Part shown: positions 12,129 to 23,469 of the stretch, one piece after another
Layout of the letters: each line of letters opens with the position of its first letter
How positions within the stretch are numbered: position 1 is the stretch's first letter
NCBI GenBank assembly: GCA_963576735.1
Contig: OY755177.1
Span: 3,534,001-3,598,000, forward strand
Length of the DNA stretch: 64,000 nt
Direction of reading: 5' to 3'
Source: Bedellia somnulentella
Lineage: Eukaryota; Arthropoda; Insecta; Lepidoptera; Bedelliidae
The notes under the pieces: model-generated
The model's input: only the letters and a program-made list of their open reading frames with translations
What the model was told of the DNA's origin: nothing
Database searches by the model: none
Translations under genes and position numbers: made by a program

Positions 12129-12205
12129 AAATGTCTGCGTGGCGTAGCGGTATACCGTAAACACTAAGAACGAATGACCCAGGTTCGAATCCCGGGTGGT
12201 CAAAG
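12129..12205 (+). repeat. tRNA-like sequence inside the Helitron-derived region
   Basis: A box gcgtggcgtagcggtat and B box aggttcgaatcccgg with gtggtca after it. The 5' and 3' ends do not pair as an acceptor stem, so it is a tRNA-derived fragment. Confidence 0.55.
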
Positions 12206-12689
12206 TCTTTTTGCGTATTTTTTTTGCTTTTGTGTTGGGTTAGAATAATAGAACGCACTAATCCTTCTTTTTCACATTCAACTATGCGAATATGTATGAA
12301 TAAAGATAATTGAAAGTATATTGTATGAATTTTGCGTATTCATTTGGTAGGTTTGAGAATATGTTTATAACTTTTGTTTATTTAACTATTTTTTACTAAT
12401 ATTCTCATAGATATATTATACTTTACTTACGCATAAATTAATATTCTGTTTAAGCCTCAGAATGGATAGTTTGTAAATAAATAATAGTAAATATCTCAAT
12501 TTTAATTCAGTACCGCCATCTATTGGCCGATGATTGCAATCTCTCTCTCATCACCAACTTATTGCTCCCCATATTTACACGATTAATTTTTTCATCGACC
12601 GACTTTATCGGACTCTTCATTAATAGTGTTTTTGAAAAAAATAAGGGTTTTATCCATTTTCATCAAAATAAATGTCCATTTAATGAATT

Positions 12690-12756
12690 GCTGTGTAGTG
12701 TCGGCTTAGAATAACACTACCCCATTTCTTCCGGTGGGTGTACGTAAGAGGCGACC
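12690..12756 (+). mobile_element. (TATG)n-tailed SINE, first 67 bp only
   Basis: gctgtgtagtgtcggcttag to gtaagaggcgacc, joined directly to an inverted Helitron 5' end. Confidence 0.75.
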
Positions 12757-12797
12757 TCGTTACAGTCTTATTATAGTATAGATAGAAGATAGATGAG

Positions 12798-13555
12798 TAA
12801 ATTATCACTTAGGAGTATGCAAAATTTCATTTAAATTGGTGTAGCCGTTTTGGGGAGCTTACTTTGTAAAAAGTTTAAACTCTTGATAGTCCTTACAAGG
12901 GAAATTATGGAATGACCTGAACTATGTTACATCTATATCGTAGCCTAATTATGATCCATGACTTTTGAAATAAAATCTTTCATGTATGTTTTGACAAACA
13001 CGTTTAAATTTTGGTCGAATTTTCATTTTATGTTTTCACTTTAAAACTTTGATCACAAATTTCAGAGATTTAAGTTATACAATAATTTGCAATGTTTTAT
13101 ATAAATATTTACAAACAAGTTCCATCTCGCAAAATTTCATGAAACAGACAAAATTCACACAATTTCCGCAACTACTTCAACTTTGAAGCAAACATAAAAC
13201 TGTTCGCACATAAAACTAGCGCATAAAGTTTACCTCCGAAGAATACCGACATAAGTTAGGCTAAGCCTACAGAGGCTTGCTCAATTTAACTTGGGTAATA
13301 TGCTTCGTGTAGGGGCGTATTGTAAATTGATTGTGAACCGCCGCCGTGTGCTGAATTCCGATCCATGCGACAATATTTAAATCTATCTTGGAGTTAAATG
13401 TCATTTGCCTAAGCCTGTTCATAAAGTGATGATTATTGTACTGAATGGTAAAAATAATTCAATCATGATTTCTTTTATAATTTCTGTGAAATTTAAAACA
13501 AACTATATTCATTCTCATTTTGACTTGACTAAAACTATATTGTCTTGACTTACAA
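12798..13555. other. No gene seen
   Basis: aatttggtgtagccgttttgg near 12834 resembles Helitron interior; otherwise featureless. Confidence 0.45.
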
Positions 13556-13720
13556 TAAAACAGCGATAGGCCTGCCCCCTATCATGTAAGTAGACTGTCC
13601 ATGCAAAACGTGGGTACTCTGAACACCAGTTGACAAAGTCACGTGATGTTCAGTAGTATTAGTATCTCTGGAAACCCCTTCGGGGATATTCGGCGTGAAC
13701 GTTTATGTTATGTTATGTTT
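13556..13720 (+). mobile_element. tRNA-derived SINE, 5'-truncated
   Basis: Body from cgataggcctgccccctatc to ggcgtgaacgtttatgttat with the (ATGTT)n tail. Confidence 0.8.
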
Positions 13721-13721
13721 A

Positions 13722-13882
13722 CAATAGCACTAACCTATTTATTCCCACAGGATTCATGAGAAACAATTAGGGTTAGGACTTTTAAAGTGATTTAAAGTTC
13801 GACTCTATGACTGGAGGCCCATCACCAACCATCCTTTATTTAGCTATAATGTTCTCCACTCAACTTTCAAAAGTAGCTACTT
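13722..13882 (+). mobile_element. (TATG)n-tailed SINE, degraded
   Basis: Weak but ordered matches: aatagcactaacctattt, ggaggcccatcaccaacca, ccactcaactttcaaaagt. Confidence 0.55.
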
Positions 13883-13887
13883 AATGT

Positions 13888-14160
13888 ACATACATACATA
13901 CATATACTCACGGCTATATTTCCCTAGAAGGGGTAACCAGAGCTAAGGAATTATAAATTCCTCAGCCACTTTTGGAAGTTGAGTGGGGAAAAGATGGTAA
14001 GAATAAAGGTTTTTGGTGATGGATCTCCAACCGCATCGCCCAAAAATCCAATAAAAAGCCCCAATACCCTTAGTCGCCTCTTACAACACCCGTGGGTAGA
14101 AAGGGGTAGCGACATTCTAAGCCGGCACTACACGGCAATCTAAGCCGGCACTACACGGCA
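13888..14160 (-). mobile_element. (TATG)n-tailed SINE, with head duplication
   Basis: Second subfamily (gtcgcctcttacaacacccg). The 22-bp head ctaagccggcactacacggc is repeated in tandem at 14115-14160. Confidence 0.82.
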
Positions 14161-15274
14161 CTTACTACTTAATGTCTAATTTTAAAAGTTTTGAGACCCG
14201 TGAGAATATAAATAAAAATATGTATAAATCACTATCATCGAAGAAATATTAATTTGCATTTTCTGGATGCTGCTCTCTTATGTTAATATTTGTTTCTTCT
14301 AAACCTTTTACTCAACATCATCGCGCAAAATCGCGTTAATATAAAATTTCCTAAAATGTGAATTTCAGCGCAACGTCTGCATAATATATTGACATTTGTC
14401 TTGTGAAATAATTTGATGGAATAATCTAAATCTCTATTTGTAGCTTCACAACAAAGATTAACTAGGAACATGCTCACTGAATAGCAAATAATTGCGGATC
14501 CATTCCAACTAGAGGTCGTCCAATCATCAAAATATTACCTTTATTTTAGTTTTATCTTAAAACTTGCATGCAATAGATAGTTTAAATCTTTATTTATTAC
14601 TTTACGGTTTGGGAACCTTATTCAGAAATGTCTATTAAAGGTGTTTAATGCAGATTTCTGGAGATTAATAATTTTTTTACTTAAAAAATTATTTAGTGAT
14701 AAATTATATCACTTAAAAATAGTTTATCATTTACACAAAACTTTTATGATATGGTTTTACAGAACTTGCTTTATTTTTTAAGACATACATACATATACTG
14801 ACGCCATTATTTCCCATATATAAATATCGGCAAATATCTCTAGCTTAATCAAAAAACAATGATGTACAGTCGCCATCAGATATATCGGAGCGGCCGAGGT
14901 ACTCAAATACTTCTGAGCAGCAATAAATTTCAATAAATTCTTTACGGTAAATAAGGTCAATAAGATCTGAACATCCAATTCGCCGCAAATATATGAGCAG
15001 TGGATTTTCAATTAAATCGGAACACACAACGACACAATAATATCTGAAAGCACAACTCGTGAAAGTTATCTGCTCAGACAGGATGATCATAAATATCTGA
15101 ACATTTAAGGAAAATATACCTTAAAGCACGGGGCATAAAGTTTAAATGTAATCGTATAGATGTAATGAATTTTCCTTTTACGAAATGAGTAGGTATACAA
15201 AATATATATAAATCTTCAGAAAAGCAACTTTACAGTCTTGTTACAAGAGACACATTTGAATAAAATATTTGGCA

Positions 15275-15540
15275 ATTTACAAAAATGCTAACATTACTGT
15301 CATTGCATATAATTCACTTCATGTATTTATCAAATATTCACAGATTTATTGTGCTATACTTACATATATAGATTGGCAATACAAAGTCGACAGGCGAGAC
15401 CAAAAAAAGTACAACGGTGTGCGTAAAAGAGTTTGTGTGCGTGACATTAGTATCGCGGATTCCATACTAACCCTATTAAAATTGATAAAAATTCACGTAT
15501 TTGTTATTTTTGCCAAATTGTAAACTTAACAGTCATTGTA
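15275..15540 (+). repeat. Dispersed repeat shared with 60165-60415 (inverted)
   Basis: tatagattggcaatacaaag and cacgtatttgttatttttgc here; the reverse complements near 60330 and 60215. Confidence 0.6.
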
Positions 15541-15969
15541 ATATTATGATGACAGAAGATATTTTTATCATATATTTGTATTGAAATTTTTGTTTTAAGA
15601 TCTATAATAAGCATATAGACTGGTAATTATTACAATCTTAATTTGGGCATAAATGGCTAATTATTTTATGTTTGCCAAAGAATATGTATTTGATTTAGCT
15701 TCTGTGCTGTTAAATATTAATAACTTTATCAAAAAATCACCAAAGTTGACTTACATACCAGAATTAACGAAAATAAATCATATTTTTTTCATGTTTTATG
15801 CGAAAACCGTTGTAGGCTGTTATCGTGTCCGTGAGAGGTCCTGCCTTTGTTGACGTTTATGCTATGTTTGTCACTTACTGCCAATCTATGTGTTTCTATA
15901 TCTATGGTTAGTTTAAAGCTGCCAAATTAAAATAGGTACGAATGCTTTGCAATATTTCATCCACTATTG

Positions 15970-16050
15970 TGTCAATCACCGTGGCCTAGCGGTTTAGTAA
16001 TTAGAAATCAGAAATATAATCCGTTGCGTCAGGGTTCAAATTCTCACTTG
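15970..16050 (+). repeat. tRNA-like head inside the long-TIR element
   Basis: ccgtggcctagcggtttag (A box) and cagggttcaaattctc (B box) about 40 bp apart, followed by an AT-rich stretch; a SINE-type head. Confidence 0.55.
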
Positions 16051-16937
16051 TGTTTAATTTTTGTATTTTATTAATAATTCATGTTCTTTTATTTATTTTT
16101 ATTTATTAAACCGTTAGATTTTTGTCCTCATTTAATTTAATTTTGTATATGAATACGTATAATACGTTAGAGAAAACTGCAGGAAAAGGTACAATTTTGT
16201 AAAACTAGTTTATCCTTTTATTTTATTAAAGCTGCATTTATATTAATGTAAAAGTAAAAAAATGGCATACATCTTTTCAAAAATTCTAAGTTATTTTACC
16301 TCTTGATGATTTTTGCCGGCGAAAATTATACAACTACAAACCCATTCCTATATTAACAGCATGTACTTACTTGTTTCTCTAAAAAAAAGAATTGGTCGGT
16401 GGGGAAATATTAAGTATTTTTTTCTAATAATATATTAACCGTACAATTAGTTAGAACTAGCAGCAGAAAACTCTTTTTAGTTTTGACATTTGATAAAACT
16501 AAATGATGGTTGTGTAGAAAATGTATTCCAGCGTACGTACTAAAATAAATAAACAAAGAATTTTAAACTGTATGCTTAGTGCTTTAAGGTATATTTTCTC
16601 TTAATGTTCAGATATTTATGATCACCCTGTCTAAGCAGATAACATTGACAAGTTGTGCTTACAGATATTATTGTGTCGTTGTGAGTTCAGATTTAATTGA
16701 AAACCGATTGCTCATATATTTGTGGCGAATTGGATGTTCAGATCCTATTGACCTTATTTACCGTAAAGAATTTATTGAAATTTATTGCTGCTCAGAAGCA
16801 GCCGAGGTACTCAGAAGTATTTGAGTACCTCGGCTGCTCCGATATATCTGATGGCGACTGTACCTACGGGAATTTAAATTATGTTTATAATAATATAATA
16901 AGTATATGATAATAACGGCGTGAGAATATGTAGGTAA

Positions 16938-17300
16938 CATATAACATAACATAAACGTTCACGCCTAATATCCCCGAAGGGGTTGGCAGAGGTACTAATA
17001 CTTCTGAACATCACGTGACTTTGTCACCTGGTGTTCAGAGTACCCACGTTTTGCATGGACAGTGTACTCACGTGATAGGGGGCAGGCCTATCGCCGTTTT
17101 GTACGAATACACTGTCACATGACCAAGTATAACTCAGCCATGTGGGTTTCCTCACGATGTTTTCCCTCACCGTTAACAACCATGACAAATTAACCACACA
17201 TATGTCTTTAGAAAAGACAAATTGGTGTAGGCCCGACCCAGGATTCGAACACTAGTCGTTTGCACGATAACCGAGTGTTCTACCCACTGGGTTGTCACGG
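16938..17300 (-). mobile_element. tRNA-derived SINE, full length
   Basis: Head with A box (caacccagtggg) and B box (gttcgaatcctg) at 17300-17230, conserved body, and an (ATGTT)n tail at 16938-16952. Confidence 0.85.
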
Positions 17301-18103
17301 TTGGTAATATGTATGTATGTATAATAATATTATAAATAAGTATTTATCCTACAGTTTACTGTGTTTGCAAATAAAATTATAACTGTGTAATGTCTAGAAT
17401 TGGTTGGATATAAATATGAATAAATCTAATACTGTTTTTTGGCTCCTGAACCAAAACATGGTAAGCACACTTTTAGTATATATTTTTCATTCTAGTTAAA
17501 AGTAAATGCAGAACTGCTAGCTTATCCCTTCTCTATTTATTTCATCCTCACCAATAATTTTTATCGACTATTATTATCTTTTACTACAGCTCAACAAATT
17601 TAAAAATATAAAGGTAAGGTAAAACAATAGTCAAAAATCATGAGACGATTTTAGAAAGTGGCACCAAAACCGTATTAAAATATTCAATGTTATTTCATAA
17701 CTTTTACTGTAAACTTTAATTCAAGTTTCTATACAGTTCAATTCTAATATTCCTAATATAACAGCACTGTCTGTTTTTGACATTTTCTTGAATAGATGTT
17801 AATGCGAGTAATAAATTCCAAGTACAGAATGCCATCTTATCTTAAATAAATCGTAAACCCGTTTCATGTCTACCTTACCAATATTAAAGACAAGCGGAAC
17901 AAAACCAAAACACTCCTCTCAAAATTTTAAACAAAGCTCGTGATTAATTGATCAAACATTCTTGGGATGAAATTGAAAAGATTTCTCGTGAAGCAGTTCA
18001 ACTTATGAAATCTTTGACAGTTAAATCGTTTTCAAGAATCAATATGTTTACTGAAACAATTACTTGAGACCAGAAACAAACATTGGTATATTACTTCTCA
18101 TTT
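17301..18103. other. No gene seen
   Basis: AT-rich; a (TATG)n remnant at 17310. No coding. Confidence 0.45.
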
Positions 18104-18592
18104 ATCACGCCGAATATTTCCGAAGAGTTTGGCAGAGGTACTAACACTTCTAAGCATCACGTGACATTGTCACCTGGTGTTCACAGAACCCACGTTTTGT
18201 TTGGACCGTATACTCACGTGATAGGGGGCAGGCCTGTCTCCATATTGTACGAATACACTGTCACATGATAAAGTACAACTCAGCCATGTGAGTTTCCCCA
18301 CGATGCTTTCCCTCTCCGATAGCAACCATGATAAATAAACCACACATATATCTGTAGAAAAGACACATTGGTGTAGGCCCGACCTGAAGGGCAAGAACGA
18401 GCCGTGTTTAAACTAGTTATCGCGTGGGCTAAAGCAGCCATCTCTAACGCACTTACTTAGTATCGTATACTGCCAGCTCATTTTAACTGTTATCATGTCG
18501 ATAAAATAGTGCTCGTGCTTGCTATACTGGTATTGAAACCCTCATCGTATGCATGATAAGCAATATTCTATAAGCGAAGAGCTATCACGGTT
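18104..18592 (-). mobile_element. tRNA-derived SINE interrupted by a MITE
   Basis: Body at 18104-18384 and head at 18530-18592 (attgaaaccctcatcgtatg ... agagctatcacgg). A GCAAGCACGAGC-type MITE sits at the B box. Confidence 0.7.
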
Positions 18593-18810
18593 GCTATATT
18601 TATATCCACAAAAATTGTGTTTTTAAAATTTTCAGTTTAAAATTATTCAGAGAAAACCTTTCTTCACGCTAACTGTCCACAAAAATACGAATAAACATTC
18701 CATGCATATAATAAAATTGACAATCAGCGACAGGACATAATATTTAACCTAGTATTACATTTTATATACACAACAAACCATTAAAGTTTACATATTTACA
18801 CATTAAACTA
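18385..18810 (+). repeat. Duplicated locus, copy without the LINE
   Basis: Matches 20450-20759 plus 22878-23010 (MITE, SINE head, ctatatttatatccacaa, agaaaac-tttcttcacgct, aacattccatgcatataata). It provides the pre-insertion state of the RTE site. Confidence 0.85.
18387..18528 (-). mobile_element. GCAAGCACGAGC MITE
   Basis: About 140-bp element with imperfect terminal inverted repeats ggcaag-acgagc and gctcgtgcttgc, and core gtttaaactagttatcgcgt. Confidence 0.8.
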
Positions 18811-18820
18811 TATTTTTAAA

Positions 18821-19059
18821 CATACATACATATACTCACGGCTATATTTCCCTAGAAGGGGTAACCAGAGCTACGGAATTATCCTCAGCCACTTTTGGAA
18901 GTTAAGTGGGGAAAAGATGGTAAAAATAAAGGTTTTTGGTGATGGGTCTCCAACCGCATCGCCCAAAAATCCAATAAAAGCCCCAATACCCTCAGTCGCC
19001 TCTTACGACACCCGTGGGTAGAAAGGGGTAGCGACATTCTAAGCCGGCACTACACGGCA
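18821..19059 (-). mobile_element. (TATG)n-tailed SINE, full length
   Basis: Second subfamily, ending aagccggcactacacggca. Confidence 0.85.
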
Positions 19060-19224
19060 TGTTATTTATATAAGTATAGAAAATAACAAAAAATATGTAC
19101 GAACTACCTAAACTAGACTAAACTTATGTAAAAAATGCTTTCAAAATCTCTGCCACCTGGTGGCAGGGTTACGAGGCGGCTGGTTGCATAACCCATTTGA
19201 ATTGCTAATCTATTAACCTATTAA

Positions 19225-19319
19225 GCTGTGTAGCGCCGGCTTAGAATAGCGCTACCCCATTCCTACCGGTGGGTGTACGTAAGGGGCGACTAACGGTATT
19301 GGGGCTTTTAAGGGATATT
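19225..19319 (+). mobile_element. (TATG)n-tailed SINE, 5' part
   Basis: Head to gcttttaagggata, then unrelated sequence. Confidence 0.75.
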
Positions 19320-19608
19320 ACGTTACGTGTCGTAAGTCTTAATCCCCTTATGGAAATAAGACTTAAGACGCGAAACCCGGAGAGCAAAGAGAATAATACA
19401 ACAAATTAATGCTTACACCAGTTTATTAAAAATTAAATATACACAACATAACAGAAAATAAAAAAATAAAAATAACAATAATAAGTTTATTTACTGATGG
19501 TCCGCTAGCATGTTACCTCTTAAGTACAAGATCACCTTGTACTTAAGAGGTAACAAGGATTAGTCCAGCATAAAACGGCGGTGTCCAAAAGTCGGTTTGA
19601 TATAACAT

Positions 19609-19823
19609 GCATACATACATATACTCACGGCTATAAATCCCAAGAAAGGGGTAGCCAGAGCTAAGGAATTAGAAATTCCTCAGCCACTTAGAATAGCACT
19701 ACCCCATTCCTTCCGGTGGTTGTACGTAAGAGGCGACTAACAGTATTGGGGGCCTTGAAAGGATTTTGGGTGATGCGGTTGGAGACCCATCACCAACAAC
19801 CTTTATTACACCATCTATTCCCC
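19609..19823. mobile_element. Two (TATG)n-tailed SINE parts fused in opposite orientation, cut by gap
   Basis: 19609-19687 is a minus-strand 3' half. At 19688 (tagaatagcactacccca) it changes to a plus-strand 5' half that runs into the gap at 19824. Confidence 0.75.
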
Positions 19824-20023
19824 NNNNNNNNNNNNNNNNNNNNNNNNNNNNNNNNNNNNNNNNNNNNNNNNNNNNNNNNNNNNNNNNNNNNNNNNNNNNN
19901 NNNNNNNNNNNNNNNNNNNNNNNNNNNNNNNNNNNNNNNNNNNNNNNNNNNNNNNNNNNNNNNNNNNNNNNNNNNNNNNNNNNNNNNNNNNNNNNNNNNN
20001 NNNNNNNNNNNNNNNNNNNNNNN
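19824..20023. other. Assembly gap of 200 N
   Basis: Exactly 200 unknown bases, probably a placeholder. Reading frames that cross it are meaningless. Confidence 1.
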
Positions 20024-20379
20024 GATGCCGACATACATCACACTACGTTACCTACTCTTATTAAGCTGTGTAAAGTGGTACTTAGTTCCTAGATATATGT
20101 ATGTTATTTTGTATTGTTTAATATGATCTCAATTTATTTAAATTTTAATTCTGTTTATTTTAAATGTTTGTTGTATTTTATTATTGTTTGATTTTGTGTA
20201 ATTTTAATTCTATTTGTTGTAAATGTGAAATTTTAATTAAGTTAGTTATATTTGTTGTGAATGTTAAATTCTATTTTGTATATATTTTTTGTTCTACCTA
20301 ACAATAATTGCGTGTTGGCCATAGCTGTTAAGCATTATTGTGTTTTTATAATAAATAAATAAATAAATAAATAAATAAA
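20024..20379 (+). mobile_element. Probable LINE 3' UTR with (AAAT)n tail
   Basis: T-rich, non-coding stretch ending in (AATA)7 at 20351-20378, directly before a MITE fragment. Its 5' side is lost in the assembly gap. Confidence 0.4.
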
Positions 20380-20587
20380 GTGCGTAAGGGATGGCTGCTT
20401 TATCCCACGCGATAACTAGTTTAAACACGGCTCGTGCTTGCTCTGCTGAAGGGCAAAAACGAGCCGTGTTTAAACTAGTTATCGCGTGGGCTAAAGCAGC
20501 CATCTCTTACGAACTTACTTAGTATCGTATACTGCTATCTCATTCTAAACGTTATCGTGTCGATAAAATAGCGCTCGTGCTTGCCCT
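20380..20587. mobile_element. GCAAGCACGAGC MITE, one partial and one full copy in inverted tandem
   Basis: 20380-20440 is a partial copy ending cacggctcgtgcttgc. 20452-20587 is a full copy in the opposite sense, followed at 20588-20652 by the tRNA-SINE head also seen at 18530. Confidence 0.78.
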
Positions 20588-20759
20588 TCTGGTATTGGAA
20601 CCCTCATCGTATGCATGATAAGCAATATTCTATAAGCGAAGAGCTATCACGGTTGCTATATTTATATCCACAATAATTGTGTTTCAAATTTTCAGTTGAC
20701 AATTATTCAGAGAAAAACTTTCTTCACGCTAACTGTCCAAAAAATTATGAATAAACATT

Positions 20760-22877
20760 ACATACATACATACATATACATATACTCACGCCATTTATTC
20801 CCATTGGGGTAGGCAGAGACTATCAATCGCCACTTCGTACGATCCTGACAAACCTCTCTAGCTTCGTTTACATCCATCAATCTTTTCATACATGCTCTTT
20901 TATTCTTCATACTTCGGACGCCAGCCTTTTTGAGCACACTCTCAATTTGGTCCAAGTGTGTTCTCCGTGGTCGTCCTCTACTAACATTACCATCCACACT
21001 ACCAGCACTATAGATCCCTTTTACCAATTTTCTATCATCCATCCTCTCTATGTGCCCAAACCATCTCAACATTCCTTTTTCTATCTTTCTTACAATATCA
21101 TCTTTCACACCACACTTTTCACGAATAACACTATTTCTCACTCGATCACACAATCTAACATTACAATTTTTTCTGAGGGACCTCATCTCTACTGCATTCA
21201 CTCTGCTCTCATGCTTCTTCTGCCACACCCAACATTCGCTTCCATACATAAGCGTAGGAACAAGAACAGCATCATGCACAGCCATTCGGGCCTTTTCAGA
21301 CACCGATTGACTGATCATTAGGCTATTCATTGCTCCATTTACCGCATTACCCTTTTTCACTCTTCTTTCAATGACTTCATCACATTTTCCATCCCTTGTA
21401 AACAAACTTCCCAGATATACAAACTCCTTCACCTGTTCCACATCCTTACCATCAATCGCAATCACGCATTCTGTCACATCTTCCTGTCTCTCAAAAACCA
21501 TCGTTTTGGTCTTATCTACATTCACCCTCATTCCCTTTCTTACAAAAGACTCACATGCAATATTCATCATCTTTTGCAACTCTTCTGCCGATGATGCAAG
21601 TATCACTTGATCGTCAGCATACAAGAGGCATTTAATGATGAATCCACCCATTCTTAGTCCATAATCACTTTCACGCAACTCTGTCAAACAGTCATCCATG
21701 AACAAATTGAAGAGCCACGGAGAAGCTACACATCCCTGTCGGACACCCCTAGAGATTCCGAACCAGTCAGTGTTTTCCCCGTTTACTCTTACACATGCAC
21801 TAGAATCCTCATAGAGTGATACCAATGCACGTATAAGTTGACTCCCCAAACCGAACTTGGATAACACCTCCCATAAACACTTTCTTACCACCCTATCATA
21901 CGCCTTCTCTAAATCAATGAAGGAGCAATACACTTTTTGGTTCTTAGCTAAGAACTTTTCAGTGATGCTCCTTAGAGAGAAGATTTGATCCATACATCCC
22001 ATTCCTTTCCTAAATCCCGCTTGCACATCCCATATTTTCTCATCAGTTTCATTCATCACTCTTTCAATCAGTACCTTAGCATACAATTAACCAACAATGC
22101 TGAGTAAGCTGATGCCGCGGTAGTTTTTAGCCTCTTGGTGTGACCCCTTTCCTTTATATAGAGGCACAATCACCGCCTTGCACCAGTCTCGTGGAACTTT
22201 GCCACTCGACCAGCATTTTTGGAAAAGGAAGTACAACCAAGAAGCCACCAACCATTTACCAGCCCTCAGCATTTCGATAGTAATCCTATCATACCCTGCC
22301 GCCTTCCCTACTTTCATACTTTTCATTGCTTTCATTATTTCTTCCATACTAATCTCACTGTCACTGAAATCACCCATCTCTTCGTTCCAATCAACATTAC
22401 TGTCGATTGGCGAAGAAATGGATGCATCCTCTTTTTCAAACAGTCCCTCAAAATAATTCTTCCATACCCGTTTCATGCTACTTTCATCCGTCGCCAATTC
22501 ACCCTGTTCATCTCTTATTAAACTCACTCTCGTGTTTTGGGAAACTCCCTTTTCCTTCCGGATGTACTTCCAGAATAACTTTTGGTTATTCTGGAAATTA
22601 TCAGAAAGTTTCCTCTCACACCACTCTTGCAAATCCCGCTTTTTCTTCTCTATTTTCTTCTTCACCTCATTCTTAACTCTCTTATATTCATCTTCACTTT
22701 TCTGCACTACATCGTCAGTTACACTCGCATTCATCCGTTTACTAGCTTTAATCGCTAGTAAATCTAACCACGCTTTCTTCTTATCTCCAACTGCCTCTTT
22801 CACAACTTTATCCCACCAACTTGTTGGTGGTCTATTTGACCTTTTACATACTCCACAAACTTCTGTCGCACATTCAT
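20760..22877 (-). mobile_element. RTE-like LINE, 5'-truncated, with 10-bp target-site duplication
   Basis: Flanked by AATAAACATT at 20750-20759 and 22878-22887. The paralogous locus at 18710-18735 carries the uninterrupted site. The 3' end (low coordinates) is a (CATA)n run, i.e. a (TATG)n tail on the element's strand. The endonuclease part is missing. Confidence 0.9.
20760..22877 (-). pseudogene. RTE-like reverse transcriptase with one internal stop
   Basis: The readable frame opens near 22877 (VYYECATEVCGVCKRSNRPP), upstream of the GTG at 22803. It runs through KAAGYDRITIEMLRAGKW and NYRGISLLSIVG, where an in-frame TAA at 22087-22089 interrupts. The frame resumes with LYAKVLIERVMNETDEK, QAGFRKGMGCMDQIFSLRS, FIDLEKAYDRV, RQGCVASPWLFNLFMDD and the catalytic YADD (21621-21610). 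The C-terminal part has a characteristic WFGHIERMDDRKLVKGIY and SRGRPRRTHLDQIE stretch found in many fragments here. Other copies show the natural stop GGGAACTAA; here it reads AATAAA, so translation would run through the (TATG)n tail into the flank. Nearest to RTE/Proto2-type LINEs; exact clade uncertain. Confidence 0.82.
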
Positions 22878-23014
22878 AATAAACATTCCATGCATATAAT
22901 AAAATTGTCAGTCAGCGAAAGGACATAATATTTAACCTAGTATAACATTTTATATACACAACAAACCATTAAATTTTACATATGTACACATTTAACTATA
23001 TATTTATAAAAGTT

Positions 23015-23259
23015 GCTGTGTAGTGTCGGCTTAGAATAGCACTACCCCATTTCTTCCGGTGGGTGTACGTTAGAGGCGACTAACGGTTTCGGGGCTTTTG
23101 AGGGATTTTGGGCGATGCGGTTGGAGACCCATCACCAACCACCTTTATTATACCATCTTTTCCCCACTCAACTTTCCAAAAGCGGCTAAGGAATTTCTAA
23201 TTCCTTAGCTCTGGCTACCCCTTCTAGGGAGTTATAGCCGTGAGTATGTATGTATGTAT
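23015..23259 (+). mobile_element. (TATG)n-tailed SINE, full length
   Basis: Clean family copy, gctgtgtagtgtcggcttag to gccgtgagtatgtatgtatg. Confidence 0.87.
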
Positions 23260-23469
23260 TATTAACAATTTTATGAAAACATGTGACAAAGTTTATCTAT
23301 TTAACCACTTTAAGGTTCGTTCGTCAACCACCTTGGTCTGCATGCTTATTTATGCTGTCAACAAAATTGGTAAGTTTTGTAAATTTTGTTTGTATGACTA
23401 ATGACATAATATGAACTTCAAAGTAGTATAGAAATAAGATAGCACCAATATAAGGTAAACATTATAGCA

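Larger units (their letters stand above)
11634..12797. mobile_element. Helitron-derived region with inverted 5' ends
   Basis: Helitron 5' end TCTATACTATAATAAGACTG at 11648 after host A, followed by (GTCT)n (11769-11794). The same 42 bp, with flank, occurs inverted at 12756-12797. A block of about 85 bp (cgaccgactttttcggactc) is duplicated at 11985 and 12595. A tRNA-like piece lies at 12129-12205. Confidence 0.6.
14864..16863. mobile_element. Long-TIR DNA element, ~2.0 kb
   Basis: Outer arms of about 270 bp, 14864-15120 and 16576-16863, are inverted copies (gtacagtcgccatcagatat at each tip). The interior is AT-rich and has no transposase. It contains a tRNA-like piece at 15970-16050 and a block shared with 60165-60415. 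Confidence 0.75.

Noticed and set aside
19699..20126. Open frames of 83-136 residues across the gap
   Set aside because: Most residues are unknown (N) and both flanks are SINE or LINE repeat sequence.
20947..22879. Several plus-strand open frames of 79-134 residues
   Set aside because: They are shadows of the minus-strand RTE-like reverse transcriptase.
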